64,000 nucleotides of DNA from assembly GCA_022559845.1 (NCBI GenBank), contig CM040117.1, forward strand, positions 17,942,856 to 18,006,855. Direction: 5' to 3'. This stretch comes from Amorphophallus konjac. Its lineage: Eukaryota > Streptophyta > Magnoliopsida > Alismatales > Araceae. The position numbers and the translations under genes were made by a program. This document shows positions 31,556 through 43,658 of this stretch, piece after piece; position 1 is the first letter of the stretch; every line of letters starts with the position of its first letter. Under the pieces are notes generated by a model. That model was not told where the DNA came from. It did no database searches and was given only the letters and a program-made list of their open reading frames with translations.

Positions 31556-32633
31556 TCTTATACATTAACTTATTAAGGAATTATAGAAATTAATGAATGT
31601 ACCATTATGCTGTCAGATTCCTCTCGTAAGCATGACCTCGTTATTTATTCATCCTTGAACTCACATGTTCTTAATTGTTGCATTTCTTCCTTGATATTTT
31701 TATCATGAGCTATTTGAATTGGTTATTATCGGCCTACATTATTTATTCTCATGGAAGTAGCTTGATTTATAACATGAAGATGCAAGGGCAGGCACGGACG
31801 GTGTCCAAGGGGTCAACACTGGCCCCCTCGACGGATGGCCAGAAATATACTGAAAATCATGGGGTATAATGAACACTGGTGTCGCATTACGTCGGGAGTA
31901 CTTTTTTTATAAACGAGTGAAATTCATGAGGCTATCTTATGAAAATTACATGCTTGCTAGTACATTCTTATTACATGACTTTCTAGTGCATAGCCTTTCA
32001 AAGTTATGAAAAGTGCATTCTCGTTACATGCTAGTACATTCTCGTTACATGAAAGGCCACTCTATATTCTCGCTTGATCATGGAATCATTCTACATGAAC
32101 ATTCATATCTCTTATAATCCACATATTACTACTTGTGTTATTACTTTGGTTTTATCGCATGTTTCTCCATATTTCATTTATCTTACCTTCTAGAGCTAAA
32201 TTATTAATTACATAAACTTACCTTCATGTTGATACGACGATACCTACAGGGCAAGTGTACTCATTCCTACTATTTTAATCTTTTCAGGAAACTATAGTGG
32301 ATCGGATTCCGACTACTCGAATGATGGGTCCGAGGGTAAGAGCGAATGAAGAACAAGAGAAGCCCTAGAATGTTAAAGTGTCATGAGTCTAGTCGAGTCG
32401 ATGTAATTTTCGATTTATTTGAGTCTAGTGAATTTGGATGTTTAAAAGAGTCAATGACATTGTAATTTCTGATTATTTGACTCAATAAAGTGAAGCTTTG
32501 AGTATATTACATTGTACATTCCTCTTTTATGTGTGAATGTTAGCGCTTTGAGTATCATGCTAGTGTGAGGCTTATCTTGCCTGCTATTCACGTTCCCAAT
32601 TTAGTTTCTACTGTATAATATCGGGGCATGACA
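31556..32633 (+). repeat. LTR-like remnant between G1 and G2
   Basis: No credible ORF. It ends ATATCGGGGCATGACA, very like the 3' end of Tekay-type LTRs (compare GGGGCGTGACA on the minus strand at 60183). Homology between G1 and G2 LTR ends stops exactly at 32634, so this segment was probably inserted into the G2 5' LTR. ATCTT occurs at 31555-31559 and 32634-32638 and could be a target duplication, but the sequence after the first copy does not start with TG. Left border unsure. Confidence 0.4.
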
Positions 32634-32834
32634 ATCTTTCTTTCGGAAGGGTGTAAATAACGCCATAGCCTTTACGGTATGGCAGACTTCGGGTCTCGAC
32701 ACGATCACCCACTATTGTCTGATTAGTTAGATGGTGCGCACAATAAACTCGTCGCTCCATGACTGGCGCGACTACGCAATAGATAAATAAATCAAATAAA
32801 TCTAACAAACCTAATTAATAAATCTCTTCCCACA
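32634..32834 (+). repeat. 3' end of G2 5' LTR
   Basis: About 200 bp ending ...CTTCCCACA before the primer site. Aligns with the last part of G1's LTR read on the minus strand (TAACGCC.TAGCCTTT..GGTAT, then GTCTGATTAGTTAGATGG). The rest of this LTR is missing or displaced by 31556-32633. Confidence 0.6.
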
Positions 32835-32837
32835 AGC

Positions 32838-32855
32838 TGGCACGCCGGGTGGGAC
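32838..32855 (+). promoter_or_regulatory. Primer-binding site of G2
   Basis: TGGCACGCCGGGTGGGAC, three bases after the LTR end, differing from G1's site at two positions. tRNA-Arg type by resemblance. Confidence 0.7.
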
Positions 32856-32947
32856 CCAGTCTCTCTTCATCTTTTCGCAAAAATAGAAGGCCCCGGGGCC
32901 TTCCCCAAAAATATTGATGGTTTGCTTGTTCTATTTTAAAGGAAACA

Positions 32948-33975
32948 ATGGCTTGTGGACTTGCTGGACTTACCTTCGGCACCCAAGTGGTCACTGCAAA
33001 TGCTGAGCACGGGTACCTGGCGGTGCCCACCATGTTCGGAAATCTACCACTAGTGGTAGGGTTCCCCAATTTTCTTGGAGTCGCCTTCGTCGGCATGCTG
33101 CAGGTCGAGGAAGAGGAAGCTAACAAGACAATCACAGCCAAGGCCATGGCTTCTTCAAAGGCGAGCTTTTCTCGGAGGGTTGCTCCACCTCGCTGCATCG
33201 TTTGTTGCTTCATCCACCATGTGGACTACTGTGCTATCCCCGCCAGCGACAAGGCATTCGGAGGGAAGAAGAAGAATCAAAAAAGAAGAATTGCTGTTGT
33301 TCCCCGGGCTGACTCTCAGCTTCCGGGAAGTCTGTTATGATTGGCGGCGTTCGAATATATTTGAATGGCCACAGTGCTGAGGTTTTGCCGGACCGTATCG
33401 TCTCGGCAGTATCTACACGCAATGCCTTCCAGGCACTAGCAAGCTGGAAGGCCAATCTGGACAAAGACATCCGAGGGAAGCTGGCTCCCAAGCTACCAAA
33501 ATTCAAGCAAGTTTGGGTTCCCAAGAGGACCCGAGGTCTAGCTCCAACCCCGCAGGATTCAACATCAACTGCTAAAGACCCCAGAAGTGGGGGCAATAAA
33601 GCTGCACCGAAGGAAGAAGAGGTCATGCCAGTGGCCTCTCCGCCGGCTCATAGGGTCTGTGCCAGGCAGACCAATGTTTTTTGACGTTCGACAAGATAGA
33701 ATGGAGCTACCAAATTGTCACAGCTCTCCTACTTGCCGTCGACGCAAGATCAGCTATTGTCTCCTGCCCTCTCTCCAGGGCACAGTCAAGAAGAAATGAC
33801 CAAAGTGGTCAAGGATTACTTTTATGGCCTAGGTTCCCTAGGTCGACAAAGACTGCTCCGCACTATCAGCATCGAAGAAGAAGGATGGCATCATTCGTGG
33901 ACGTCAATAAATATGAAGAAGGCTTGGGAGCCGAATACTTTGAAGTCCCCCCGTAGTAGGAAGAAAAGAAAATAA
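32948..33975 (+). pseudogene. G2 N-terminal ORF and gag N-terminus
   Basis: ATG at 32948 after a 90-bp leader. It encodes NAEHGYLAVP, VVGFPNFLGVAFVGML and, after a frameshift before 33337, GGVRIYLNGHS, PDRIVSAVS, FKQVWVPK. Stops at 33682 and 33697 interrupt the frame, which then continues with EEMTKVVKDYFYGLG to 33975. Every block has a counterpart in G1 (26476-26020, then 6357-5950), so the copies define one ancestral protein. Because element A is absent here, this copy shows what its insertion separated in G1. Confidence 0.68.
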
Positions 33976-35790
33976 TATCAGTATTTGAAAGGCTGACGTT
34001 GCCTGGTCAAGCCAAGAGGGGAGTCTAGAGACAAAGAAAAAGAATGTAAGTCTTTACTTGCAACATGGCAGGGGTGACCAATAGATATGAGGTCCTATCC
34101 GAAGAGCTAGAAGAATTGGCCAAACTAGACGAAAGGCCCGGGCTAGTAACAAGAAGAAGCCAAGGTGCAGAAGAAACGCTCAAAGCAGCTATAGAAAAGC
34201 AAGCTATCATCACTCTAACTACCAAGATGATGACTTCTGAAGAAGAAGAGATTCCTCTGCCAACCTCGTTTGAAGGTGTCGTACTCCCATAGTGGCAGCG
34301 CTAGATCCAGCTGTCTTAATGGTGCTGCAGAACTATCGACAAGAGATTGAAGCTTTGAAAAGGTAACTGAATGTAAAGACTGAACAAGCTCTCATCCCTT
34401 GGCAACAGGACGTGCATGCCAAATCATCCCGGAGAGCTCCTGGCCCGATCGATGCCGCACCTCCAACTACTTCTAAAGCAATAGGCCGTGGCAAGGCCTC
34501 TCTACTCCGCACTTCCTACAGCCACCATTGGCACAACCGACACTTCCTCAAATGTAGCAATTACAACCAATGATATCATCGGCACTTCAAACTGCGGCTC
34601 TAACCTTTCCTTCTACGCAACAACCTGCGCATCTCCATCCAAGACCGGTGGACCCGGCCGTGGTGAATAAATCAATGGTGGAACAACTAATTGAAATGAA
34701 GCTAGCCGAGAGGACAGATGGTGATTTCAGCACTTTTGATGTATACAAGGTGATGTACCCGTCGTAGAATGCTGCAAAGAGTCTCCCGCCTGGCGTCAAC
34801 AAACCGCCTAAGTTTAAAAAGTTTGATGGGCAAGGCTCTCCCAAGGAGCATATTGCTTACTATATGACAGTGATGGGCGATTTGGCAACAGATGAAGCCT
34901 ATTTGCTAAAATTCTTTGGTCTTCACTGATAGGCCTGGCATTTGAACAGTATTCAAATCTGCCAGCCGGCTCTATTAGCGATTGGGCCACTATGGAACTG
35001 AAGTTCCAGTAGTGGTTCCATGTTGCCGAAAGGGAGGTCACGGTGGCCGAGCTATACGCCTCCAGGCAAAGACATGATGAAATAGCCCTGGAACATTAAA
35101 AGATGACGGAATCTCATTATGAGATGCAGGCGGCCGCCACATCCAGAAGATGCAGTGCAAGTCTGCAAGCAAAACCTGAGGCAGGAAATCCTCGGGAAGA
35201 TGATCAGAATTGAAATCCAGTCTTTCGACCGACTAAATAACTTGGTCGCGGAGATTGAAGCCTTCATCTCTATCCCCCCCTCTGCTTCATCTGCTACAAG
35301 TCAAAAGGGCAAGTCTATTGACAAGTGGCCAGTGCCCAAGGAAGTTCACACAATTGGCTTCAAAGCATTCGACCAGCAGAAAGAAAAAAAGAAATGAATG
35401 GCTAACCCTCCTCCTACTAAGCTAGTTGAGCATCAAGAAGTCCTGTCCTTGCGGGTCAAAATGAAATAGCTTTATTCTTTCCCCAAGGATAGGACTCGGG
35501 TCCTCTTCAAATGGGCTGTCACATACAATAAGGTTACCCTACCAGAGTCGAAGAGACTAGAACATGGTAGAAAGAAAGACCATCCTCACTTCTGCGCATA
35601 TCACCAGATGGTTGGGCACCCTATTGAAGATTGCTACGTCTTTAAAGACGCTATTGAAAAGCTAATCAGGAGAGGGGAGCTACAAATGGGTCACTATAAG
35701 GTTGATCCTCCTCTCTCGCATGAACTGCCTGCTATGGAAAGAGCAGTCAATATGGTATCTCTATACCAGCTGCAAAAGAGGTAGCGGAAG
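33976..35790 (+). pseudogene. G2 gag, main body and knuckle region
   Basis: Carries the G1 gag blocks in the same order across several frames: VFERLTLPGQ, TCNMAGVTNRYEVLSEE (34065 onward), GLVTRR, MVEQLIEMKL (about 34680), SPKEHIAYYMTVMGDLATDEAYLLKFFG (34840-34920), WFHVAEREVTVAELYASR (about 35010), VCKQNLRQEI and ATSQKGKSIDKWPVPKE (35160-35350), YSFPKDRTRVLFKW, and the knuckle CAYHQMVGHPIEDC (about 35598), which keeps all ligand residues unlike G1. At least four frameshifts and many stops make it inactive. It ends near 35790 in a spacer matching G1's (VDPPLSHEL, SLYQL). 35791-36024 is degenerate. Confidence 0.72.
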
Positions 35791-36024
35791 CTTGCATGGC
35801 ACATCAGGCGTTAGCCGCAAAAGGAAAATAGAAGAATAAGCTAGAGAACAAAAAGAAGAGCATCGTACTCTCCTGCAACACCCTATCGGCCTTACCCAAT
35901 GCGAGGTGAGCTGTCGAAGAAGAAGATGAAGAGATGTGCTACAAACCAGTGAGGGTAGGTCAAGCTGCGGCATCTACCTCTCGCCATAAGTCCATAGAAA
36001 AGTGGGGGCATCCTCCACCGCCCG

Positions 36025-37060
36025 TTGAAGAAGTATGTTGTTATACCCCTCCTCCACATGGGGGCAAGAATGTCAACCTATACGGGACCGTATGCATCCC
36101 ACGCCAACAACAAGATGCCGCTAGTGCCACCTGGAATCAGCATGGGAAACAGCACTCCCAGCTCCTACCAAGCTAACCCTGCTATGATGATGGAGCTTTA
36201 TCAGAAAATACAAGAAGTGGAAATGCTGAGCAAAAGATTGAGTGAGATAGGTTTACTCCCGGTCGCACCCGGGCAGGCAGGACCCTCATCCGAGGCCCTA
36301 CAAGGTGGCGCCAAGTTATTTGGAGCATCATTGTTGCCGGCTATGCCCCAGTTAACACAAGGCCGTGAAGGGAGCACCCTCCTGCGGTAGCTATACCACG
36401 CGGTCTCCGCGTACCCCTCACCTCTCCAGGCGTGTCAGGGGGCAGCTTCTACACCTCATGTGATGCCGCCTCTACAATCAGCTGGCTCGCACCAGAGTCT
36501 AACAGCTGCAGCCATAAAAAATAAGCCAGCAATGGAACAAGCAACTGAGATAAAATCCGCTGAGGAAGACGTCACCGAGGCGGAATTATATATGATCAAA
36601 CAAAAAGATGATGAGTCTACGTCAAACTACATTCAACGCTGGAAGAATCTTAGTGCAAGGTGCAAACATCCACCGAGCTACAAGGATATTGTCCAGCTAT
36701 GCAAGCGTAATCTCAAGAAAGAGATCCTGCTAAGGGTAATTGGCCTCGAAGTCAAGTCTTTCGACCAATTAGAAGACATGACAATTGACATTGAAGCTTT
36801 TCTGGCTAAATACTGCCCAACTTCTGCTATCCCAATTCAGAGGAATAAACCAGTCAAAGAACGGCCAGCACAAGAAGAAATAAACACTGCTGACTTTGAA
36901 GCCTTCGAGCGTCAACTGATGAAATCAAAAGAGGCAGTTGGCCCTTCTTCTACCAAGACTGTTGAGCAAAAGCCACCCACACTAAGGGCAAGAATGAAAA
37001 GACCATACTCCTTTCCCTAGGACAAGATGCAAATTCTATTCGACTGGGCACAACAAGACT
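36025..37060 (+). pseudogene. G2 second, partial gag copy
   Basis: A diverged repeat of gag sequence directly downstream of the first. NPAMMMELYQKIQEVEML (about 36176) corresponds to DPAMMMLLQAYWQEIEAL of G1. The frame 36460-37020 carries RWKNLSARCKHP, VQLCKRNLKKEI, DIEAFLAKY, INTADFEAFE and MKRPYSFP, the same order as G1 and G2 gag but lacking the capsid block with FEWYSNLP. It stops at 37018 and decays after ILFDWAQ. Either a partial duplication inside G2 or a deleted relative that recombined here. About 186 codons remain open, more than in any block of the first copy. Confidence 0.6.
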
Positions 37061-38187
37061 CTATTCCCCGCTTTGGAGGGGGGGCTGCCAACGATCGAGA
37101 AAATGGTGGAGTCTAATGGTCGGATCTCCCCACTACTATCTGTTTACATGACTGTTCATAACAAGCTACCCAATGTAAAGAGGTGCTCTGGGCAACTCTT
37201 CTCCAGCTATCCACCCTAGCCCGGGGGTGCAACAGAAGAAAAAAGAAGAGAAGAGCGGAATTATTCGGGGCACACCAAAGTCCCACCGGGAGCTGTACAA
37301 CCCGCTACAAACGCTAATTGCTCAACAAGGTGGGCTGCTAAAGATTCTAAGCTCCTCGCTTAGAGGACCCATTTTCTACATCTCATTCAATGGAAGAATG
37401 GGATTTCTCCTTCTCTGGGAAGCTACTCTATACAATTTAGCACCATGAAATGGGGGCAAGCCCTACAGTCTCTTCTTCTGAAATCCCTATAAGCAGTGCA
37501 TGGCGTACGGCTAGAAGAGCTTAAAGCCACCGACACCATTTTTGGAGCTGAAGAGATCCCACAATCACAACTGTTGAGGCAGGAAAGTCAAGAGATCAAC
37601 ATACGGTGCAAGTCCTGGGAGCCTACCTTCGCCAAGGTGCAAGATTACGGGTATCCCCGCAAAAGACAGTAACACAAAGAGTGGTTAATGACTCTGTATG
37701 CGGCCGCTGCTATTTATCCCTCGGGGCAGCGCCAACTCGAAGCAGTCACGCAACAACCTCCCCGCTATCGAGGGATCTGTGCTGATCCAGTCTAAAACAC
37801 TCGAGCTGACACACTAGCCAAGCTTGCAAAGCTTGTATCAACAATCCCACCGAGACTAAGAAGCCTTCATTGACCATCGGGCCTCCTGTCTCAAGCGTGG
37901 ATCTAGGCCCCATCGGGGTACCCCTTCTGTCCTTAGCCTGGATCCTCCAGCCAGGTCATAAAAGAAACATTTGTCAATTTTGCCAACTTCTCATCCTACG
38001 GGATGCTTCCCATCAGTCCCACCAAGATTGACCCTCTACTTTCAGCCTAGAACCTATGTTCCTAGCCGATGTATTCTCACCATCCTTCGACATTCTACCT
38101 CAACAGCTACACAAACACACTAATAAATACCAAATTTGTCCCATTGGGCTCGCCCCCCACCACCTGGACTGGGTTCAAAAACCCGTT
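37061..38187 (+). other. Degenerate stretch downstream of G2 gag
   Basis: Short conflicting reading frames with many stops and no motif I recognise. Probably decayed internal sequence of G2; protease, RT and integrase motifs are not visible. Confidence 0.45.
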
Positions 38188-38460
38188 CCTTGGCCTGATG
38201 CACTCCGCCCCCACCGAGCTCTAAAAAATTTGACCCCTAGATTGGGCCCATAGACTCTTTCCTTGGCCTGAGGCACTCCGTCCTCGCCGAGCTCTTAAAC
38301 ATTTCCCCTTAGATTGGGCCTATAAACCTCTTCCCTTGGCTCGAGGCACTCCGTCCTTGCCGAGCTCTCAAGTATTGTCCCTAGGTTGGGCCTATAAGAC
38401 TTTTCCCCTCTGGCTTGAGGTGCCCCGCCTTGGCTGAGCTCTCGGATGTTAATCCCTAGT
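38188..38460 (+). repeat. 3' UTR tandem repeat, about 72-bp unit
   Basis: Nearly four copies starting at about 38188, 38260, 38333 and 38402, each with CCTTGGC..GAGGCACTCCG, CCGAGCTCT and TAGATTGGGCC(C/T)AT. Confidence 0.8.
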
Positions 38461-38688
38461 CCAATCGGTGCAATAGCAAGGCAATCAAGTTCATTAACGG
38501 TCCCACCGGCGCTATAACAAAATAGTCAAGTCCATTAATAGTCCCACCGGACAACACAGCCCGCACTATGGGCTGGTCTCTACCAGTAGGCAGTGACACA
38601 CACACACATAAAAATGGAGGTTAACAATAGAAGTAGACCACTTTTTGAGGGTACCAATCTTGGCCCTCACCAGCCAGTCATATCCCTC

Positions 38689-39193
38689 CCTTGGCTTAGA
38701 CCTCACGTCTTCGCCAAGTTGGTTGACTTCGGCATTTTATCGAGTCGACATCTATATTCTACCCTTGGCCTAGACCTCACATCTTCGCCAAGTTTGTTGA
38801 CCTCGATATTCTGGCGGGTCAACACCTACATGCCTCCCTTGGTTTAGATCTCACGTCTTCGCCAAGTTGGTTGACTTCGGCATTATGGTAAGTCAACAGC
38901 TATATTCTGCCCTGGTCTAGACCTCACGTCTCTGCCAGGTTTGTTGGCCTTGATGTACCATCGGGTGGACATCTACATCTATACATTCTGCCATTATCCC
39001 AGACTTTCAGTCTGAGCAAGGTTGGTTGACTTCAACATCTCGTCAAGTTGACGCCTGTATTCTACCCTGGTCTAGACCTCACAACTTCGCCAGGTCAGTT
39101 GACCTCGATGTACCATCAGGTCAACATCCTCAGCTACGTGTTCTACCCTTGCCCTGGACCTGTCGTCTGAGTAAGGTTTGTTCACTCCGATAT
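38689..39193 (+). repeat. 3' UTR tandem repeat, about 74-bp unit (left part)
   Basis: About seven copies with CCTTGG.(C/T)TAGACCTCACGTCT, TCGCCAAGTTGGTTGAC and TCGGCATT...GTCGACATCTA. The first 30 bp resemble the 72-bp unit upstream, so one array probably derives from the other. Cut at 39193 by the Athila-like element; the array resumes at 51106. Confidence 0.8.
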
Positions 39194-41121
39194 TGATAAC
39201 GCGAAAGTTCGTCGTTTAAAACACGCGTATCAATCTTAAAAAATTCCAACTCGCACTAGATGAAGAGAGACGTAATATGATGGCGAGAAGGGTCGAATCC
39301 ACAGGGAGAAGAGATTTTTAAAGTTAAAAACCTTGTAACCTTTTATAAAAAAATACTTGTGATTTTGTTTTGCTTAAAGAAAATAGTGAAATGAAGAACA
39401 AACCAAACACTTAATTAAAAACACCTATGATTATGCGCCTATGCTATAGTAATTAATTGCATGAAGTGAAAAGAAGAGATAGAAGAAGGGGGTAGAGATG
39501 GAAGAAGATCAAGAACTAGATCAAGAGAACAACTTTCATTAACTTAAAAGAAAGAGTACATGAAATGTGAAACACGTTTACACTAATGACACAATGAGAT
39601 TACAATGAAGTGAAATAAAACTAAAGTAATAACAAAAAGAGGAGCCTAAGGTGTGAAGATGGTAGTAGCAATGGTGATGACGCCGTCGTCTCCTCCTCGC
39701 CGTGTCTTGGAGAGGATCGCTCCGCCTTGAAAGAGATCGCCGTGGAAAGAGGTGGATGAAGAAGCCGTCGCCGTCCACGTCACAAGCCTTGGAACGTCGC
39801 CCGTCTTGATGTGCATGCCGCCATGAAAGGGGAGTCGTGGAGAACAAACTTTGGAGAGAAATATAGAGAGAAATGTGGAAGGGTTTGTGTGGAGATGAAG
39901 AAAGAAGAAGATGAGAGAGTAAAACAGTGAGAAAATAAATATAACTCATAAACGAAGAAGAATTGGAGGAAGTAATAGAAGAAGAAAATCTAGATCTACA
40001 TAAGAGGAAGAAATTTGATGAAGAACTCCGAGAGAAAAGAAGAGTGGAAGAGCTTAAAAATGGAGGAAGAACATAGTGTAGTGCCTCGGATGAACAGCGA
40101 AATCACAGGACAGCAAGTTGACAAACGGAAAATAACTTCCAAACCAGAACGAATTAGAGGATGATGTAGAATAATAAGTTGTAGAACACTTAAAAATAAA
40201 GAACTTTCATGAAGATAGTAAGAGAAGAAAATGACTAGAAGGGGGAGAAATAAGGAGACGAACAGAGAGAAATATTGATTCACAGATGAACAAGATAGCA
40301 CAGTGAAAAATATGAAATACGTTGAAAACTAGGAGGAATTAGAAGATGATGCAGAATAAGAAGTTGTAGAGGACGTACAAACAAAGAGCTTTCATGAAGA
40401 CAGCAAGAGGAGAAGAGGGACAGAAGAGGGTGAACTCGGCGAACTAAAAGATGTGAGAGGGAGAGAAAAATGCCAAAAGAAGAACCCCCTTTCTCCTCCT
40501 TGTCATAGGCTATTTATAGAGAAAGTTGGGTAGATGAAGGGTGAAGATTGTATCAAAAGGAGATGAGTGGCTGCGATTTAAGTGGAAGATGATGTATGGG
40601 GAAGAGAAAAAGTAGGTGGACACCCCCTTTCTTGGACTTTGGGCACTCTCTTTCCCAAGGCTCATCATGTCTCTCATTTATTTCAAACTTTGAATTCAAT
40701 TTTCCCTCCAACAGAAATATGTGTTTCTTTCCCTCAATTTCAAACTTTTGAAATTTCTTTTCCCTCCAATCAAAATATGTGATTTTGACTTGGTCAAAGT
40801 AGTGGTGACAGTTTTGCCCTCGGCTTCTTTTGTAATTACCTTCGGTGTCCTACACACACATAATTACACTTTAGTCCATAAAAATTACCACAATGTGCAC
40901 ATAAATCTCAAATGCTCATGATTATGCAATGGAGAATTAATGCGCATGGCCCTCAACTTTAATTTATTATTAAATAAGATAATCAAATTAATCAATTTAC
41001 GTGAAAGCTCCAATTTAAATACGGAGTTGAGGTTAACTATGAAATATGCATAATTACCTAATTATATGCACATAAAATGGTGTACATGCAATGAATTATC
41101 ATAACAAATGGACACTTATCA
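39194..41121 (-). repeat. 3' LTR of the Athila-like element
   Basis: 1928 bp; on the coding strand begins TGATAAGTGTCC and ends CGCGTTATCA. TATA box at 40511-40518. Matches 49178-51105 along its whole length. Confidence 0.92.
40511..40518 (-). promoter_or_regulatory. TATA box, Athila-like 3' LTR
   Basis: Minus-strand TATAAATA within CTCTATAAATAGCC. The 5' LTR has the same box at 50497-50504. Confidence 0.65.
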
Positions 41122-41134
41122 CACCCCCCAACTT
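41122..41134 (-). promoter_or_regulatory. Polypurine tract of the Athila-like element
   Basis: Minus-strand AAGTTGGGGGGTG directly before the 3' LTR start TGATAAG. Confidence 0.85.
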
Positions 41135-42344
41135 ACTCATTGCAAGTCCCTTAGCAATGCCAATAAATTAAAATTTAGGACTAACAAGAGTTTGTAAAAT
41201 TCATGCTCTCATATCCAATTCTCCCTTCATAGAATCAACCAAAGATTAGGAATCTGGAATCATTAATGCACACTAGCCTTATGCAGGAACTTAATAGTAC
41301 ATGATTAAGAATTCAAATCAAAGCTGAATAGCACTTGTGCATGTGTAACTACCAAATCCACAGCTTAGATAATTGTATCCCACATTCGCTATTCCAAGCA
41401 AATGACTTTCAACCCTGCACCTCTTAGATTAGAGCATTAAGTATATTAGCTTTTTGTCTGCCTTATTACTTTGTCCCTTTGGGATCTTTTATACCACACA
41501 TGATGTTGCACTACCCTTCACTATTTAACATGAACCTCGACTCTTGTCTTAGGAGAAGCAGGCCCAGTTTCACAGATCCAGGTTCCCTTTTCTGTTTTAC
41601 GCGAACCTCAACACCTCTTAGGTGAAGTAGGCCCGGTTACTAAGACTAGGGGCATTTTTCATGGTGTTTTTTTCTTTTTTTTTCATAGTGCAATTGTACT
41701 TATTTGATAGATAATTTGGAAGAAAGCTTTGTATAAAGATCTCTTTTCTTAAGAAGTGTAGAATATCAGACAATATACCTAAAATAGCTGAGGGCTTGTC
41801 TTGCTTGTTTCATTAGTGTGTAATGTAAATTTTTTTTAAGTGCACATGAACTTTAAAGGGATTCTTATATCAGTTTTCCATGGCTAGATTGATTAAATTT
41901 TCCATCATCCTTCTCCCTAGCCTTTTCTATTCCAGAATTACTTTTAATTTAAGCATGAATCATGAAACTCAAAATGGGGTTTACATCTTTCTACTTTCAT
42001 GCAACGATGACATGTAAGACAGCACTCCTATAAGGTTGTACTATATGCATCATGAAAATTTCTCTCCCCCCCAACTTGAATGACATTGTCCTCAATGACA
42101 TGTAGAATTGAAAGTAAAAGAGCAATGTATCAATAAATACTTCTAAGTAGAAAAGAGACAACCGGATATGCGGGACGAAACCTCCATCAATGTCATAGGC
42201 GGCGATGACTTCCTCTCCTGGGCCTTAACCTGACTACTAAAACACACTCAAACAAAAACGTCAAAATAACAAAAACTGTGGGTTGCCTCCCAGAAGTGCT
42301 AAATTTTTCGTCTTCAGCCAGACGCATGAGAGCTCACGAAGATT
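41135..42344 (-). other. Athila-like 3' internal non-coding region
   Basis: 1.2 kb between integrase and PPT with no ORF over 60 codons. A pair of related segments with GCGAACCTC/TGAACCTC and AGGCCC occurs at 41525-41640. The envelope-like gene that some Athila relatives have here is absent. Confidence 0.75.
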
Positions 42345-43502
42345 TTATTCCAGACCACTTAGGACAATGGATTCTTTTTGCAACTGATCATTTTCCAAAT
42401 AAGATTTCAATCTTTGACATTTGATAGTGAAAATTTGAACATTTTTAGGATTCAAAATTTTGACGGCACCGTGGTCTAAAGCTTTGACAACTACAAACGG
42501 TCCATCCCATCTGGACTTGAGCTTTCCAGGGAACACGCACAGCCTAGAGTTAAAAAGCCATACTTTCTGATTTGGTTGAAAAGTTTTCCTTTGAATATGC
42601 TTATCATGGAAGGCTTTCATTTTGGCTTTATAGATTTTTGAATTTTCATAGGCTTCATTTCTTAGTTCCTCCAATTCATTGAGTTGTAGAGCTCTTTGGG
42701 CCCCGGCTTGAATGAGATCAAAGTTGACTTGTTTGATGGCCCAATATACTCTATGTTCAAGCTCTACAGGTAAGTGGCAGACTTTTTCAAAAATGAGGCG
42801 ATAAGGTGACATGCCAATGAGAGTTTTAAATGCAGTTCTGTAGGCCCAGAGTGCATCATCTAGTCTCTCGGACCAGTCTTTTCTATCCGGCCGAACTGTC
42901 TTATGCAGAATGGTTTTTATCTCCCTGTTGGACACTTCTACCTGGCCACTAGTTTGGGGATGGTAGGGGGTAGCGAGCTTGTGAGTGATGCCATATTTGC
43001 GAAGCAGTGCTCGGAATTGAAACTGAATAAAGTGAGAGCCCCCATCACTAATGATAGCTCTATGACAACCAAATCTAGAAAAGATGTGTTTCTTCACAAA
43101 CTTCATCACAACATTGTGATCATTTGTCCTAGTAGCAACAACTTCAATCCATTTCGAAACATAGTCCACCGCCACCAAAATATATTCATTGCCAAATGAA
43201 GGTGGAAATGCTCCCATAAAGTCTATTCCCCAAACATCGAAAATCTCTACTACCAGAATGGGACTTAGAAGCATCATATCTCTTTTTGAATTGTTTCCCA
43301 CGGCTTGGCACCTTAAACAAGTTTTGGAAAATTTGTAAGCATCTTTGAATAATGTGGGCCAATAGAATCCCCTCTGCAACACTTTCGCCGATATTTTCTT
43401 TTTTGAAAAGTGTCCCCCACAAGCGAGATTATGACAGAAATTCAACACAGACTGTTGTTCCTCCTCGGGGACACATCTTCTAATGATCTGATCAGGACCC
43501 AT
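42345..43502 (-). pseudogene. Athila-like integrase
   Basis: 385 open codons. Zinc-binding HHCC domain at residues about 20-75 (HNLACGGHF...CLRCQ). Catalytic core with WGIDFMG (first Asp), IISDGGSHF (second Asp) and [13 protein letters not shown] (Glu), so the DDE triad is present. The C-terminal part includes [14 protein letters not shown] and WDGPFVV. It would insert the cDNA into chromosomes. This stretch is intact but is only the 3' part of a polyprotein; stops at 43659 and near 43575 separate it from RT, so it is not expected to be made. Confidence 0.88.
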
Positions 43503-43658
43503 GTAAAACAGCTCCGGGTCCTCCCAAAAATAGTGCCTTAGCTTTGAAAAGAATCGATCCTTCTCCTATTTAGACCACCCTTCTGGGATCTGTCCTACCG
43601 CTAGGTAGTTGACTATATAAGCGAACCAAGTGGTTGTTGTATGTGAGATGGAGAGAAT

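Noticed and set aside
39578..39949. 123-codon minus-strand ORF in the Athila-like LTR
   Set aside because: Lies in the LTR leader; the counterpart in the other LTR (49564-49764) is shortened, so no conserved protein.
41135..42344. Envelope-like gene of Athila
   Set aside because: No ORF over 60 codons, no membrane-type reading frame between integrase and PPT.
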